Below are positions 51,891-61,015 of a DNA stretch of 64,000 nucleotides, in pieces; position 1 is the stretch's first letter, and the number at the start of each line of letters is the position of its first letter. The stretch is from Haloterrigena salifodinae (GTDB lineage Archaea; Halobacteriota; Halobacteria; Halobacteriales; Natrialbaceae). The position numbers and the translations under genes were made by a program. The notes below the pieces were generated by a model. That model ran no database searches. It was not told where the DNA came from and saw only the letters and a list, made by a program, of their open reading frames with translations. Location: NCBI RefSeq assembly GCF_003977755.1, contig NZ_RQWN01000007.1, forward strand, positions 114,848 through 178,847, given 5' to 3'.

Positions 51891-53861
51891 GTGACCGACG
51901 AACGTGCTTCGGAAGCGACCGGTGGCGAGCGCCAGCAGACCGAGGATCCAACGGCTAACGCGGACGGCAACGCTACCGAGGACGAGCAGGACGAGCAGTT
52001 CACGCTCGCGGACTTCCACGACGCATCGCAGGAGGCCGGTCGACCGGTGCTTACCGCCGCGGCCCTCTCCCGAGCGCTCGAGCTTTCCCAGGAACGGGCC
52101 CGCGACGCGCTCGAGACCCTCGCGGACCGGAACGAGGTCGAACGGCTCTCCGTCGAGACGGATCCCGTCGTCTGGTATCCCAGCGAACTCGAGGATCTGA
52201 CCGACCGGGAGCGCGTCGTCGTCTTCCCGAAGCGCCGCGAGATCATCGTCGATCGGCCGGACCAGTTCACCCGCGCACAGCTCGCCCAGTTCGCCCACCT
52301 CGCAGACGGGAACGGCGACCAGGGGTATCGATACGTCGTCAGGCCCGAGGACATCTGGCAGGCGCCCCACGACTCCTGGGAGAACCTGGCCCGGACGATG
52401 CGCCAGGCCCTCGGACAACGCTCGGAGGAACTCGAAGAGTGGGTCCGCAGCCAGTGGGATCGGGCCCACCAGTTCCGGCTGGCGACCCACGAGGACGGCT
52501 ACACCGTTCTCGAAGCCAAGAGCCCCGAAGTGATGGGCAACGTCGCCCGCCAGAAACTCGGCGAGGAACACGTCCACGCGCCGATTTCGGATACCGAGGA
52601 CTGGGTCCGGGAGGGCTCGGAAGCCGCGATCAAGCGGATCCTCTACGAGGCGGGCTACCCGGTGCAGGACCACCGCGAACTCGAGTCCGGCGAAGAACTT
52701 CCCATCGATCTCGGGGTTCAACTGCGGGACTACCAGCAGACCTGGGTCGATCGGTTCGCGGAGGCCGGCGAGGGCGTCTTCGTTGGCCCGCCGGGCAGCG
52801 GAAAGACGGTCGCCGCGATGGGGGCGATGTCCCACGTCGAGGGCGAAACCCTGATTCTGGTGCCGAGCCGTGATCTGGCCCGACAGTGGGCCGACACGAT
52901 CCTCGAGTACACGTCGCTCGAACCGGAGCAGATCGGCCAGTACCACGGCGGGCGCAAGGAGGTCCGGCCGGTGACGATCGCGACCTACCAGATCGCGGGG
53001 ATGGACCGCCACCGCTCGCTATTTGACGACCGCGAATGGGGGCTGGTGATCTTCGATGAGTGCCAGCACGTCCCGTCGGACGTCTACCGCCGGAGCACAC
53101 ACCTGCAGTCCAAACACCGGCTCGGCCTCTCTGCCAGCCCGATCCGGGAGGACGACCGCCAGCAGGAGATCTTCACCCTCGTGGGCCCGCCGATCGGCAC
53201 CGACTGGGAGGCGCTGTTCGAGGCCGGCTTCGTCGCCGAACCGGAACTCGAGATCCGCTACGTCCCGTGGGGCGACGACGAGCAGGGTAACGCCTACGCC
53301 TCCGCGGACGGCCAGGAGAAGTACCGGATCGCCGCGAAGAACCGCGGGAAGGTCGACGAGGTTCGGTACCTGCTGTCGGCCCACCCCGACTCGAAGGCGC
53401 TGGTGTTCGTCGACTACCTAGAACAGGGGACAGATCTCGCGAATGCGTTGGACGTCCCCTTCCTCAGCGGCGAGACGCCCCACCACGAGCGCCGGCGGCT
53501 GCTCGACGAGTTCCGCCGGAACGAGCGGGACCTCCTCATCATTTCGCGGGTCGGCGACGAGGGGATCGACCTCCCGACGGCCGATCTGGCGATCGTCGCC
53601 TCGGGGCTCGGCGGCTCGAGACGGCAGGGAACCCAGCGGGCCGGGCGGACGATGCGCCCTGCCGGCGGCGCGCTCGTCTACGTGCTCGCGACGCGAGGGA
53701 CCCGCGAGGAGGACTTCGCCCGCAAACAGCTCCAGCACCTCGGTCGCAAAGGGATGACGATCCGCGAGCAGAACGTCGAACGCGGCGAGGACTCCGAAAC
53801 CGATGACACCGGCACGAACGACGGGGCTGACGGGGTCGACGGGAGCGTCGCCGACGAGTAG
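51891..53861 (+). CDS. XPB/Rad25-like DNA repair helicase
   Basis: A 656-residue SF2 helicase. The GTG at 51891 is preferred because a TATA-like GGTTTACTC lies about 25 bases upstream, suiting a leaderless transcript. Walker A GPPGSGKTVAA near residue 300, DECQH (DExH box), GLSASP (motif III) and QRAGRTMRPAG (motif VI). The N-terminal region contains the XPB damage-recognition-like segment and an acidic start. It opens DNA for nucleotide-excision repair or transcription. Confidence 0.92.
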   Translation: MTDERASEATGGERQQTEDPTANADGNATEDEQDEQFTLADFHDASQEAGRPVLTAAALSRALELSQERARDALETLADRNEVERLSVETDPVVWYPSELEDLTDRERVVVFPKRREIIVDRPDQFTRAQLAQFAHLADGNGDQGYRYVVRPEDIWQAPHDSWENLARTMRQALGQRSEELEEWVRSQWDRAHQFRLATHEDGYTVLEAKSPEVMGNVARQKLGEEHVHAPISDTEDWVREGSEAAIKRILYEAGYPVQDHRELESGEELPIDLGVQLRDYQQTWVDRFAEAGEGVFVGPPGSGKTVAAMGAMSHVEGETLILVPSRDLARQWADTILEYTSLEPEQIGQYHGGRKEVRPVTIATYQIAGMDRHRSLFDDREWGLVIFDECQHVPSDVYRRSTHLQSKHRLGLSASPIREDDRQQEIFTLVGPPIGTDWEALFEAGFVAEPELEIRYVPWGDDEQGNAYASADGQEKYRIAAKNRGKVDEVRYLLSAHPDSKALVFVDYLEQGTDLANALDVPFLSGETPHHERRRLLDEFRRNERDLLIISRVGDEGIDLPTADLAIVASGLGGSRRQGTQRAGRTMRPAGGALVYVLATRGTREEDFARKQLQHLGRKGMTIREQNVERGEDSETDDTGTNDGADGVDGSVADE

Positions 53862-54338
53862 CTACTCCTCGCGGGCCTCGAGGATCTCGTCGATCACGCC
53901 CTCGGTGTCCGCGGCCGCGAGTCGGAAGACGGCGTCGTAGAACTCGCGACCGGTCAGATCGCGAACGTCGTGGTCCGTCCGCAGCTGTGCATCTATTAAC
54001 GCGCGCGCATCGTCTAGATCGGCGAGCGTCTCCGGACGGACGTACACCGTCTTCTTCTCGGTCGCGTCGAACGGGAACGCCGTCGGGTCATCAGTGTTGG
54101 CGTTGTCAGCGGTATCGCCATCGGCATCGGATTCCGCCGTCTCGGCGCTGGAGTCCGATTCGGACCCGCTCGAGTCTCCGCCGGTCTCGGAGTCGGATAC
54201 GGACGCGTCGTCTTCGGCCGTCGGCGAATGGGACTCCTCGCTCGAGGACTCGGCAGCCGCCGATTCGGCGTCCGACTCCTCGTCGGGGTCGTCCTCGACG
54301 GCGTCGCTCAGTCCGGCGAAGCGGTTGTCATCGGGCAT
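53862..54338 (-). CDS. Acidic partner protein of ParA (disordered N-terminus, compact C-terminus)
   Basis: A 158-residue protein. ATG 54338 is preceded by GGAGGTG with a 6-base spacing; the GTG at 54347 lies inside this Shine-Dalgarno. Residues 15-85 are Asp/Glu/Ser low-complexity. Residues about 90-158 are ordered: FDATEKKTVYVRPETLADLDDARALIDAQLRTDHDVRDLTGREFYDAVFRLA. No ParB/ParR signature was recognised, but overlap with the ParA stop implies the partner role. Possibly the DNA-binding adaptor for the 9-bp repeats upstream of parA. Confidence 0.7.
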   Translation of the reverse strand: MPDDNRFAGLSDAVEDDPDEESDAESAAAESSSEESHSPTAEDDASVSDSETGGDSSGSESDSSAETAESDADGDTADNANTDDPTAFPFDATEKKTVYVRPETLADLDDARALIDAQLRTDHDVRDLTGREFYDAVFRLAAADTEGVIDEILEAREE

Positions 54339-55164
54339 CGTCGACACCTCCGCACTCGACGATGGCGGCGAGTTCGTCCAACCGGTCGAGCATATCGTTG
54401 TCGGGGTCGTACTCGGCGAGCGGGACGCCCTCGCGCCAGGCCCGGCGGAAGGCGATCCGCTCGCGAAGGCCGGGGCCGGGCGAGTCCGGATCGTCGAAGT
54501 GCTCCGAGCGGGCGAACTGGGGGAGGAACTCGCCGAACTGAGACTCCTCGAGGTCGGTGATGATGCGCTTTTCCTCGTTGTCGCCGGCCAGCGAGTTAGG
54601 GACGATCGCCGTGATGTCGAGGTCGATCTCCTTGCGGATCGGCCCGATCTGCTGGGTGTACATCCGCTCGAAGCCGCTGACGCTGGGCTCGCTCATCCGC
54701 AGCGGGACGATAACGTTCTGGGTGGAAATGAGCGAGGCGTCGGCCAGCGGTCCGAGGTTCGGCGGCGAGTCGACGACGACGTAGTCGTAGGTCTCGCCGA
54801 GCACCGGATCGACGATCTCGTTTCGGATCCAGAGTTCGCCGAAGGTCGCGCTGCGGATGCTATTCTCGACGCTGTCTAGATCCTCGTGGGCCGGTAGGAC
54901 GTCGAACGCACCAGCCGAGCGGATCACGTCGCCGAGCGTCGTCTCGGTACTGTCCTCTAAGACGTCCCCGATGTGAACGTCGCTCGTGTATGCGTCGCTC
55001 AGGCCGACACCTTCGGTGGCGTTGCCCTGCTGGTCTAAGTCCACGAGCAGGACGTCGTTGTCGCGGTTGGCGAGTCGTTCGGCGAGGTTGATCGCGAGAG
55101 TCGTCTTGCCGACGCCGCCCTTCTGCAGGGCGACACTGACGGCGCGTGGAGTTTCAGTCGTCAT
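54328..55164 (-). CDS. parA: ParA/Soj-family ATPase
   Basis: A 278-residue MinD/ParA-family P-loop ATPase from ATG 55164 (the longer ORF includes the repeat-rich leader). Deviant Walker A KGGVGKTT is at residues 15-22, LLVDLDQQGNATEG is switch I/Walker A', and VVVDSPPNLGPLADASL is Walker B, followed by VSGFERMYTQQIG. Drives DNA partition through nucleoid oscillation. It starts opposite the HerA gene across a repeat-filled 1-kb gap and overlaps its partner gene by 11 bases. Confidence 0.93.
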   Translation of the reverse strand: MTTETPRAVSVALQKGGVGKTTLAINLAERLANRDNDVLLVDLDQQGNATEGVGLSDAYTSDVHIGDVLEDSTETTLGDVIRSAGAFDVLPAHEDLDSVENSIRSATFGELWIRNEIVDPVLGETYDYVVVDSPPNLGPLADASLISTQNVIVPLRMSEPSVSGFERMYTQQIGPIRKEIDLDITAIVPNSLAGDNEEKRIITDLEESQFGEFLPQFARSEHFDDPDSPGPGLRERIAFRRAWREGVPLAEYDPDNDMLDRLDELAAIVECGGVDDAR

Positions 55165-56197
55165 GCGTGGGAAGGTCCGTCGCCGCGGCCGATCTCGGGC
55201 GGGAGCGATGCGGACGGTTCGAACGTTGGAAACCGCTTCCACTGTGTACACCGTGTAGAATGTACAAACCGTCTCGGATCTGGGGACGGTCGGCTCCGAG
55301 CGATTCGAATCGGGATTCCGCGGACGGCGTTCCGCCGTCGATGTAGACACGGTCGTCCGTGGTCCGAACGTCGGAAGCACTGCAAACGGTTCGGGCCTCG
55401 AGCACGGTTCAAACGGTGTCCACAGTTTAGACTGTGTCGGTCGAGCGGGATCTGGTCGGTAGCCGCCCGCGCGAACGCTGCTCGAGGTGGAAACCGTCTA
55501 CACAGTGGAGACATCGGATCAGTCACGGTCGTGATCGACGCGATCGGACGCGACGAGTAACACGCCTATCATTCGGGTAAGATAACTTAACAGTAGTGGA
55601 ACCGTCTACACATTCTATACGGTGTGGACGGTGTACTGCTCGGATGACTCGACACAGTGTAGACGGTGTGAATCTCAGACGGCCTTCAAGTAGGATATCG
55701 GCTTTACAATCGGTCATTGGCATTCTGGGGAGGGCGTTTACACGGTTTAGACAGTGTACAAAGTGTAGACTGTGTACAAATCGTCAGCGGTGCACACAGC
55801 CTACGAATTGTACACGGTACTCCATGGCGAGGAACCGAATTGAAACGCCGAGGCGACCGGTACCTATCGACCGAACTCGAGGGCAACACTCCACTGTTTA
55901 GAATGTGTACACAGTTTGAACTGTCTAATCTTCCAGGCGGCATGCGCAACCGGAAACTCGAGCAGAGGCAGTTGTACAGGACGTCAGGTTGTTAGTAGTG
56001 AAACCGATACATTCGTACGAAAGATACTCGGTACAGTGTAGACAGTTCACACATTGTACACCGTTTCGACTGTGAGAGGAAACAGCGACCGGTCCGAAGG
56101 AACGCCGGAATCCACCGGACGAGGCCAATATTCAAGGTGCCGTATTCGGAGTGTACCCATATATGACTACGTCGCGCGCGCTCGAGGTGAGTAGTCG
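55165..56197. repeat. 9-bp-period repeat blocks between parA and herA-like gene (candidate centromere)
   Basis: No protein gene. The region holds around ten blocks of tandem 9-bp units close to GTGTASACN (many contain GTGTACAC, itself a palindrome), 2-5 units per block. Clear blocks: 55241-55275, 55340-55353, 55413-55440, 55493-55512, 55600-55638, 55652-55671, 55744-55782, 55808-55820, 55893-55928 and 56033-56076. Spacing of block centres is about 50-140 bases. Best read as a par-type binding array, origin iterons being the alternative. Confidence 0.75.
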
Positions 56198-58045
56198 GTG
56201 AGCGACCAACGCCAGATTCTGGTCGGCGAAACCGACGACGGGTCGGAGCTGCGGCTCCCGGTCGTCGAATTGCTGACCGGTCGCGGGTTCGTCACCGGCA
56301 AGTCGGGATCCGGGAAGTCGAACACCGCATCGGTCATCGCCGAGGAGTTACTCGAGGCCGGCTTCCCCCTCCTGATCGTCGACACCGACGGCGAGTACTA
56401 CGGGCTCAAGGAGGAGTACGAGATGCTCCACGCCGGCGCCGACGAGGAGTGCGACATCCAGATCGGGCCGGAGCACGCCGAACAGATGGCGAGTCTCGCA
56501 CTCGAGGAGAACGTCCCGATCATTCTCGACGTCTCGGGCTACCTCGACGAGGACGTGGCCGACGAACTGCTGCGCAAGATCGCTCGCCAACTGTTCATCA
56601 AGGAGAAGAAGATGAAGAAGCCCTTCCTGCTCGTGGTCGAGGAGGTCCACGAGTACATTCCGGAGGGGGGCGGCGTCGGCGAGACGGGGAACCTGCTGAT
56701 CAAGATCAGCAAGCGCGGCCGCAAACACGGGCTGGGCATTCTGGGGATCAGCCAGCGGCCCGCCGACGTCAAGAAGGACTTCATCACGCAGGCCAACTGG
56801 CTCGTCTGGCACCGGCTAACCTGGGACAACGACACCAAGGTCGTCGGGCGGATCATCGACACCGAGTACTCGGAACTCGTCTCAGAACTGAACGACGGGC
56901 AGGCATTCGTCCAGACCGACTGGACCGAGGTCGACGTCCGAAAGGTCCAGTTCCGCCGCAAGCGGACCTTCGACGCGGGCGCGACCCCCGGGCTCGACGA
57001 CTTCGAGCGACCCGAACTGAAGTCTGTTTCCGACGCGCTGGTCGGCGACCTCGAGAACATCTCCGAGCGCAAGGAGCGCGAGCAGGACCGGATCAACGAA
57101 CTCGAGGCCGAACTCGAGAAGAAGGAAAAACGGATCGAGACTCTGGAGGACGAACTCGAGTCGGCACGGGACGTCTCGTCGGCGGCCAAACAGATGGCCG
57201 ACGCGCTGACCGGGAAGGAGACGGTCCAGGCCCAACTCGGTGGCGGCAACGACGAGGAACTGCGTCGCCTCCACGACGAGATCGTCGACCTCGAGGACGA
57301 ACGCGACGAGCTTCGAGCGGAACTCGAGGAGCGAGACGAGCGCATCGAGACGCTGGAGACGACCCTCGAGTCGCGAACGGAGACCGTCGAGCGACTCCGC
57401 GAGGAAAACGGGCGGCTTCTGGATCGCGTTCGCGAACTCGAGGAGAGCGAGTCCGACCCCGAGACGACCACGACGGAGTCGGACGACGAGATCGTCCACG
57501 CCGGCGGCGACGCCATCGAGTTCGGATTCACGTCGATCCGCGAAGAACTCGAGAAGCGGGACGAGGCGACGAGCGACGGCGACCGCGACGGGACCACGCG
57601 AGACGACACCGAGCGGACGGAGTTCGAACGGAACGCGATCGAACGGAACAAGGCCGAACCGAATGCGGCCGAACAAAGCAAGACCGAACCGAACGTAGCC
57701 GAACCAAACGAGGCCGAGCGAGACGAACGGGTGACAACTGCGAGCGAAGGCCCGTCGTTCGAAGCCCTGTTCGAGGACGATTGGATCGACGAGCGACTCG
57801 AGACGGCGGCCGGGCAGTCCCAGTGTACGGCGGCGACCGGACGACGCGCGCTGGCCATCCTGGCTCGAGACGGACCGCTCGAGACGGTGGTCCTCGCCGA
57901 ACGGGTCGATCGATCGACGGTCGCCGTCCAGAGTCTCCTCTCGGAACTGCGGACCGAAGGCGTCCTCGACCGACCCACCGAACGGACCTACACGCTCAGC
58001 GATGACGTCCGCGGGGAGCTGACCGCCGCGGCGCGGGTCGACTAA
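56198..58045 (+). CDS. HerA-like ATPase with coiled coil and C-terminal winged helix
   Basis: A 615-residue protein from GTG 56198. The FtsK/HerA-type ATPase core has Walker A GKSGSGKS near residues 34-41, VDTDGEYYGL, Walker B LLVVEEVHEY near 145 and GISQRPADVKKDF. Then a long coiled coil (about 285-430), a low-complexity EPN/AE-rich stretch (about 485-505) and a C-terminal wHTH-like domain (about 550-612). HerA family enzymes translocate on DNA in recombination or segregation. It is transcribed away from parA, sharing the repeat region. Confidence 0.88.
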   Translation: MSDQRQILVGETDDGSELRLPVVELLTGRGFVTGKSGSGKSNTASVIAEELLEAGFPLLIVDTDGEYYGLKEEYEMLHAGADEECDIQIGPEHAEQMASLALEENVPIILDVSGYLDEDVADELLRKIARQLFIKEKKMKKPFLLVVEEVHEYIPEGGGVGETGNLLIKISKRGRKHGLGILGISQRPADVKKDFITQANWLVWHRLTWDNDTKVVGRIIDTEYSELVSELNDGQAFVQTDWTEVDVRKVQFRRKRTFDAGATPGLDDFERPELKSVSDALVGDLENISERKEREQDRINELEAELEKKEKRIETLEDELESARDVSSAAKQMADALTGKETVQAQLGGGNDEELRRLHDEIVDLEDERDELRAELEERDERIETLETTLESRTETVERLREENGRLLDRVRELEESESDPETTTTESDDEIVHAGGDAIEFGFTSIREELEKRDEATSDGDRDGTTRDDTERTEFERNAIERNKAEPNAAEQSKTEPNVAEPNEAERDERVTTASEGPSFEALFEDDWIDERLETAAGQSQCTAATGRRALAILARDGPLETVVLAERVDRSTVAVQSLLSELRTEGVLDRPTERTYTLSDDVRGELTAAARVD

Positions 58046-58055
58046 CGTTCGCGAC

Positions 58056-59171
58056 TCACCATCGGAGCCGGTCGCCAACGGCCTCGATCGCAGCCGGGTC
58101 GACTCCCTGGTGGACCGGCAGGGCGACGGTCTCCCGAGCCAGTCGCCGCGTGACCGTGTAGGCTGGATCGTCACGGACGGTCGCGGCGAGTCGCGGCCAC
58201 GTGTGCGCGGCGACCCCGCACCGCTCGAGCGCCGCGACGAGTCGCTGCGGCGAGTCCGTTCGGAGAGGGAAGACCTGCGGACAGATCCCTTCGGGAAGGG
58301 TTTCGTGGTAGATTTCGACGCCGGACCGGGAATCGAAGCAGCGTCGCCACGCGAGGTAGTTGGTCCGGCGGGCGCGCCGGATCGCCGACGGATCGGCGGC
58401 GGCGACGACGGCCGCCGAGACCCTCGACATCGGCGTCTTTCCGGCCTCGTACCGCGCCTTCGGATCCGGGACCGACGCCGATCGCTCGGCGACCAGCCGC
58501 TCGACCGTCCGGCGGACCGTCGCGTTCGCTGCGAGGAGGTCGCCGGCGACCGACTCGAGGACGTGCCGGCAGTCGTCGACCACGAACTCGTCGCGGACGC
58601 CGGCGAACGACGACGGCTCGAGTCGCGCGGCGACGGACTCGTCGTTGCAGTAGAGGATGGCACCGTCCGGAACCGGCAACAGCTTTCGGAGGCTCGTGAT
58701 GCCGAGGTGACCGCGGGTGCCGAGTAATGTACCGTTATCGACGCTGAGCGGTGCGTGTGCGTTGTCGTCGACGTGGTAGCAGTCGCGGTCGTCGAGCAGC
58801 GACGCGACCGCTTCGAGCCCGGGTTGGGAAAACCCGAAGTAGTCGACCGTCACGACCGCGGCCGTCTCGTCGTCGAGCCGCTCGACGAGGTCGGCGCGGT
58901 TCGGGGCGAGCGTCTCCCGAATGCGGTAGTACCGGGGCTCGAGCCCGAGGTCGCGAAACGGTTCGACGACCGCGTCCGGCAGGTACGCGGGAACGAGGAC
59001 GTTCTCGCCGGGAGAGACGAGTCCCGCGAGCCCGTCATAGAGTGCTGCCTTTCCGGAACCGTAGAACGCGAAGTTGGCGGTGTAGCGCTCGAGAAACGGT
59101 CCGATTCCGATCGCCCGCCGGTCGAGCAGTGTCCGGGCGGATAGCGACGGATGTTCACTGATCATGGCCAT
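58056..59171 (-). CDS. PLP-dependent aminotransferase-like protein (DegT/DnrJ family fold)
   Basis: A 371-residue protein from ATG 59171. YGSGKAALYDGLAGLVSPGENVLVPAYLPDAVV is the phosphate-binding and early region, HVDDNAHAPLS the Asp region, and TSLRKLLPVPDGAIL the likely Schiff-base Lys site. It is shorter and more divergent than the canonical sugar aminotransferase at 30675. Part of the presumed surface-glycan region. A frameshift is not needed; the frame is clean. Confidence 0.8.
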   Translation of the reverse strand: MAMISEHPSLSARTLLDRRAIGIGPFLERYTANFAFYGSGKAALYDGLAGLVSPGENVLVPAYLPDAVVEPFRDLGLEPRYYRIRETLAPNRADLVERLDDETAAVVTVDYFGFSQPGLEAVASLLDDRDCYHVDDNAHAPLSVDNGTLLGTRGHLGITSLRKLLPVPDGAILYCNDESVAARLEPSSFAGVRDEFVVDDCRHVLESVAGDLLAANATVRRTVERLVAERSASVPDPKARYEAGKTPMSRVSAAVVAAADPSAIRRARRTNYLAWRRCFDSRSGVEIYHETLPEGICPQVFPLRTDSPQRLVAALERCGVAAHTWPRLAATVRDDPAYTVTRRLARETVALPVHQGVDPAAIEAVGDRLRW

Positions 59172-59390
59172 ATCGCGGGAGAGTACCGTTTTGAATCGAC
59201 TCGACCATCCCAACGGGAACGCTACGATCGACGATATAGTGATTGGGATGATATCACCTGGCACGTGATAGGCAACCAATGATTACTCGGAGAGACGAGG
59301 CTAAATACGCGCCATTGCCATGAGCAATCCGAACATACGGCGGCCAAACTGATCGAATAACAAAACAGAGGTATCTCCTCTCCCGTCTCC

Positions 59391-61013
59391 ATGGGAGCTT
59401 CGGCAACCGAAACCGAACTCGAGCTGCTCGTGGTCGGGCTCGACGGGAGCTGTCGGTCAGTGCTCGAGCCGCTGTTCGAGGCGGACGAGATTCCGACGAT
59501 CGAACGACTGATCAAGACCGGGACCAGTGGCCCGCTGGAGTCACAGATCCCGCCGTGGACGGCGAGCGCCTGGCCGTCGGTCTACACGGGGAAGAATCCG
59601 GGGAAACACGGCGTCTACGACTTCCTCTCTTTCGACGGTTACGACTGGGACGTGGTGAACGCGACCCACGTCCGGGAGCGGCCGGTCTGGGAGTTACTCG
59701 ACGAGTACGGCCTCTCGAGCGTCGTCGTCAACGTCCCCGTCACGCATCCGCCGCGGGAATTTGACGGCGCGCTGATTCCGGGCCTGACCGCGCCGGAGGA
59801 TCCCCCCTGCCATCCGGAAGGGATCCTCGAGGACGTGAAGCTGGCCAGCGACGGCTACCACGTCTATCCGCAGGGGACCGACGCGCCGGATCAGTCGATC
59901 GAGAGCTACGAGCGGACAATCGAGGATCGCGGCTCTGCGTTTCGCTACCTCGCTCGACGGATCGAGCCCGAGTTTGGGTTCCTCCAGTTTCAGGCGACCG
60001 ACACCGTCTTCCACGAGCGGCCGGGCGACAAGGCGGCCATCGAGGCCGTCTACCGTGCGGTCGATCGGCAGCTTCGGGAGACGCTCGCGGAGACCGACCC
60101 GGAAAACGTCCTGCTCGTCAGCGATCACGGGATCGGCAAAGTGACCGGCCACGAGTTCCGCGTCAACGAGTTCCTGCGCGAGCAGGGGCACGTCGCGGTC
60201 GAGAGCGGCGGCGGCATGCCGAACTGGTCGACGACGTGGGAGAACGAGTTGCTCGAGGGCGAGACGGCCGGTGACGACGAGACGGGCGCGCTCGAGCGCG
60301 CAATGAACGCCGCCGCGAAGGCCGGGATTACGACCCAGCGAGTCGCCGCGGCGCTCGATATGGTCGGGCTGAAGGAGCCGATCGGCAAGCGAGTTCCGAA
60401 CGGCATGATTCAGGCGGCGAGCGAGCGGGTCGACTTCCCCGAGTCGACGGCGTACGTCCGCTCGAAGAGCGAACTCGGCGTGCGGATCAACCTCGAGGGC
60501 CGCGAGCCAAACGGGCAAGTGCCCGAATCCGACTACGAGGCGGTCAGATCCGAGCTGATCGACCGACTCTCGGCCGTTCAAACGCCCGACGGCGAGCCGA
60601 TGTTCGAGGCCGTCGAGCCGCGGGAGACGTACTTCGAGGGGCCGTACGTGGACGAGGCGCCGGACATTCTGACGGTCCCCGCCGACTTCGACAACGCGAT
60701 CGTCGCCGACGTCGGCACCGAGCAGTTCGGCGAGCCGATGGAGCCGTGGAACCACAAGCGAACCGGCATCGTCGCCGCCGCGGGGAGCGACGTCGACGAG
60801 TCAGTCTCGCTCGGAGGAGCGACGATCTTCGACGTCGCGCCGACGATCTGCGCGCTGTTCGACGTACCGATCGACGCCGAGATGGACGGCGCGGCGCTGC
60901 CGGTCGTCGACGCCGGAGAAGAGACGACGTATCCCGATTACGAACCCGATCCGATCCGCGCGACCGACGACGGGGCCGTCGAAGACCACCTCTCGGACCT
61001 GGGGTATCTCTGA
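59391..61013 (+). CDS. Alkaline-phosphatase-superfamily phosphodiesterase/nucleotide pyrophosphatase-like enzyme
   Basis: A 540-residue protein. LLVVGLDGSCRSVLEPLFEADEIPTIERLIKTGTSGPLES includes the first metal Asp. PPWTASAWPSVYTGKNPGKHGVYDFLSF provides the nucleophile Thr/Ser region. FLQFQATDTVFHERPG and LLVSDHGIGKV supply later ligands, and HKRTGIVAAAGSDVD follows. It probably acts on a phospho-ester of a lipid- or nucleotide-linked glycan. Co-directional with the following transferase gene, 2 bases apart. Confidence 0.88.
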   Translation: MGASATETELELLVVGLDGSCRSVLEPLFEADEIPTIERLIKTGTSGPLESQIPPWTASAWPSVYTGKNPGKHGVYDFLSFDGYDWDVVNATHVRERPVWELLDEYGLSSVVVNVPVTHPPREFDGALIPGLTAPEDPPCHPEGILEDVKLASDGYHVYPQGTDAPDQSIESYERTIEDRGSAFRYLARRIEPEFGFLQFQATDTVFHERPGDKAAIEAVYRAVDRQLRETLAETDPENVLLVSDHGIGKVTGHEFRVNEFLREQGHVAVESGGGMPNWSTTWENELLEGETAGDDETGALERAMNAAAKAGITTQRVAAALDMVGLKEPIGKRVPNGMIQAASERVDFPESTAYVRSKSELGVRINLEGREPNGQVPESDYEAVRSELIDRLSAVQTPDGEPMFEAVEPRETYFEGPYVDEAPDILTVPADFDNAIVADVGTEQFGEPMEPWNHKRTGIVAAAGSDVDESVSLGGATIFDVAPTICALFDVPIDAEMDGAALPVVDAGEETTYPDYEPDPIRATDDGAVEDHLSDLGYL

Positions 61014-61015
61014 CG

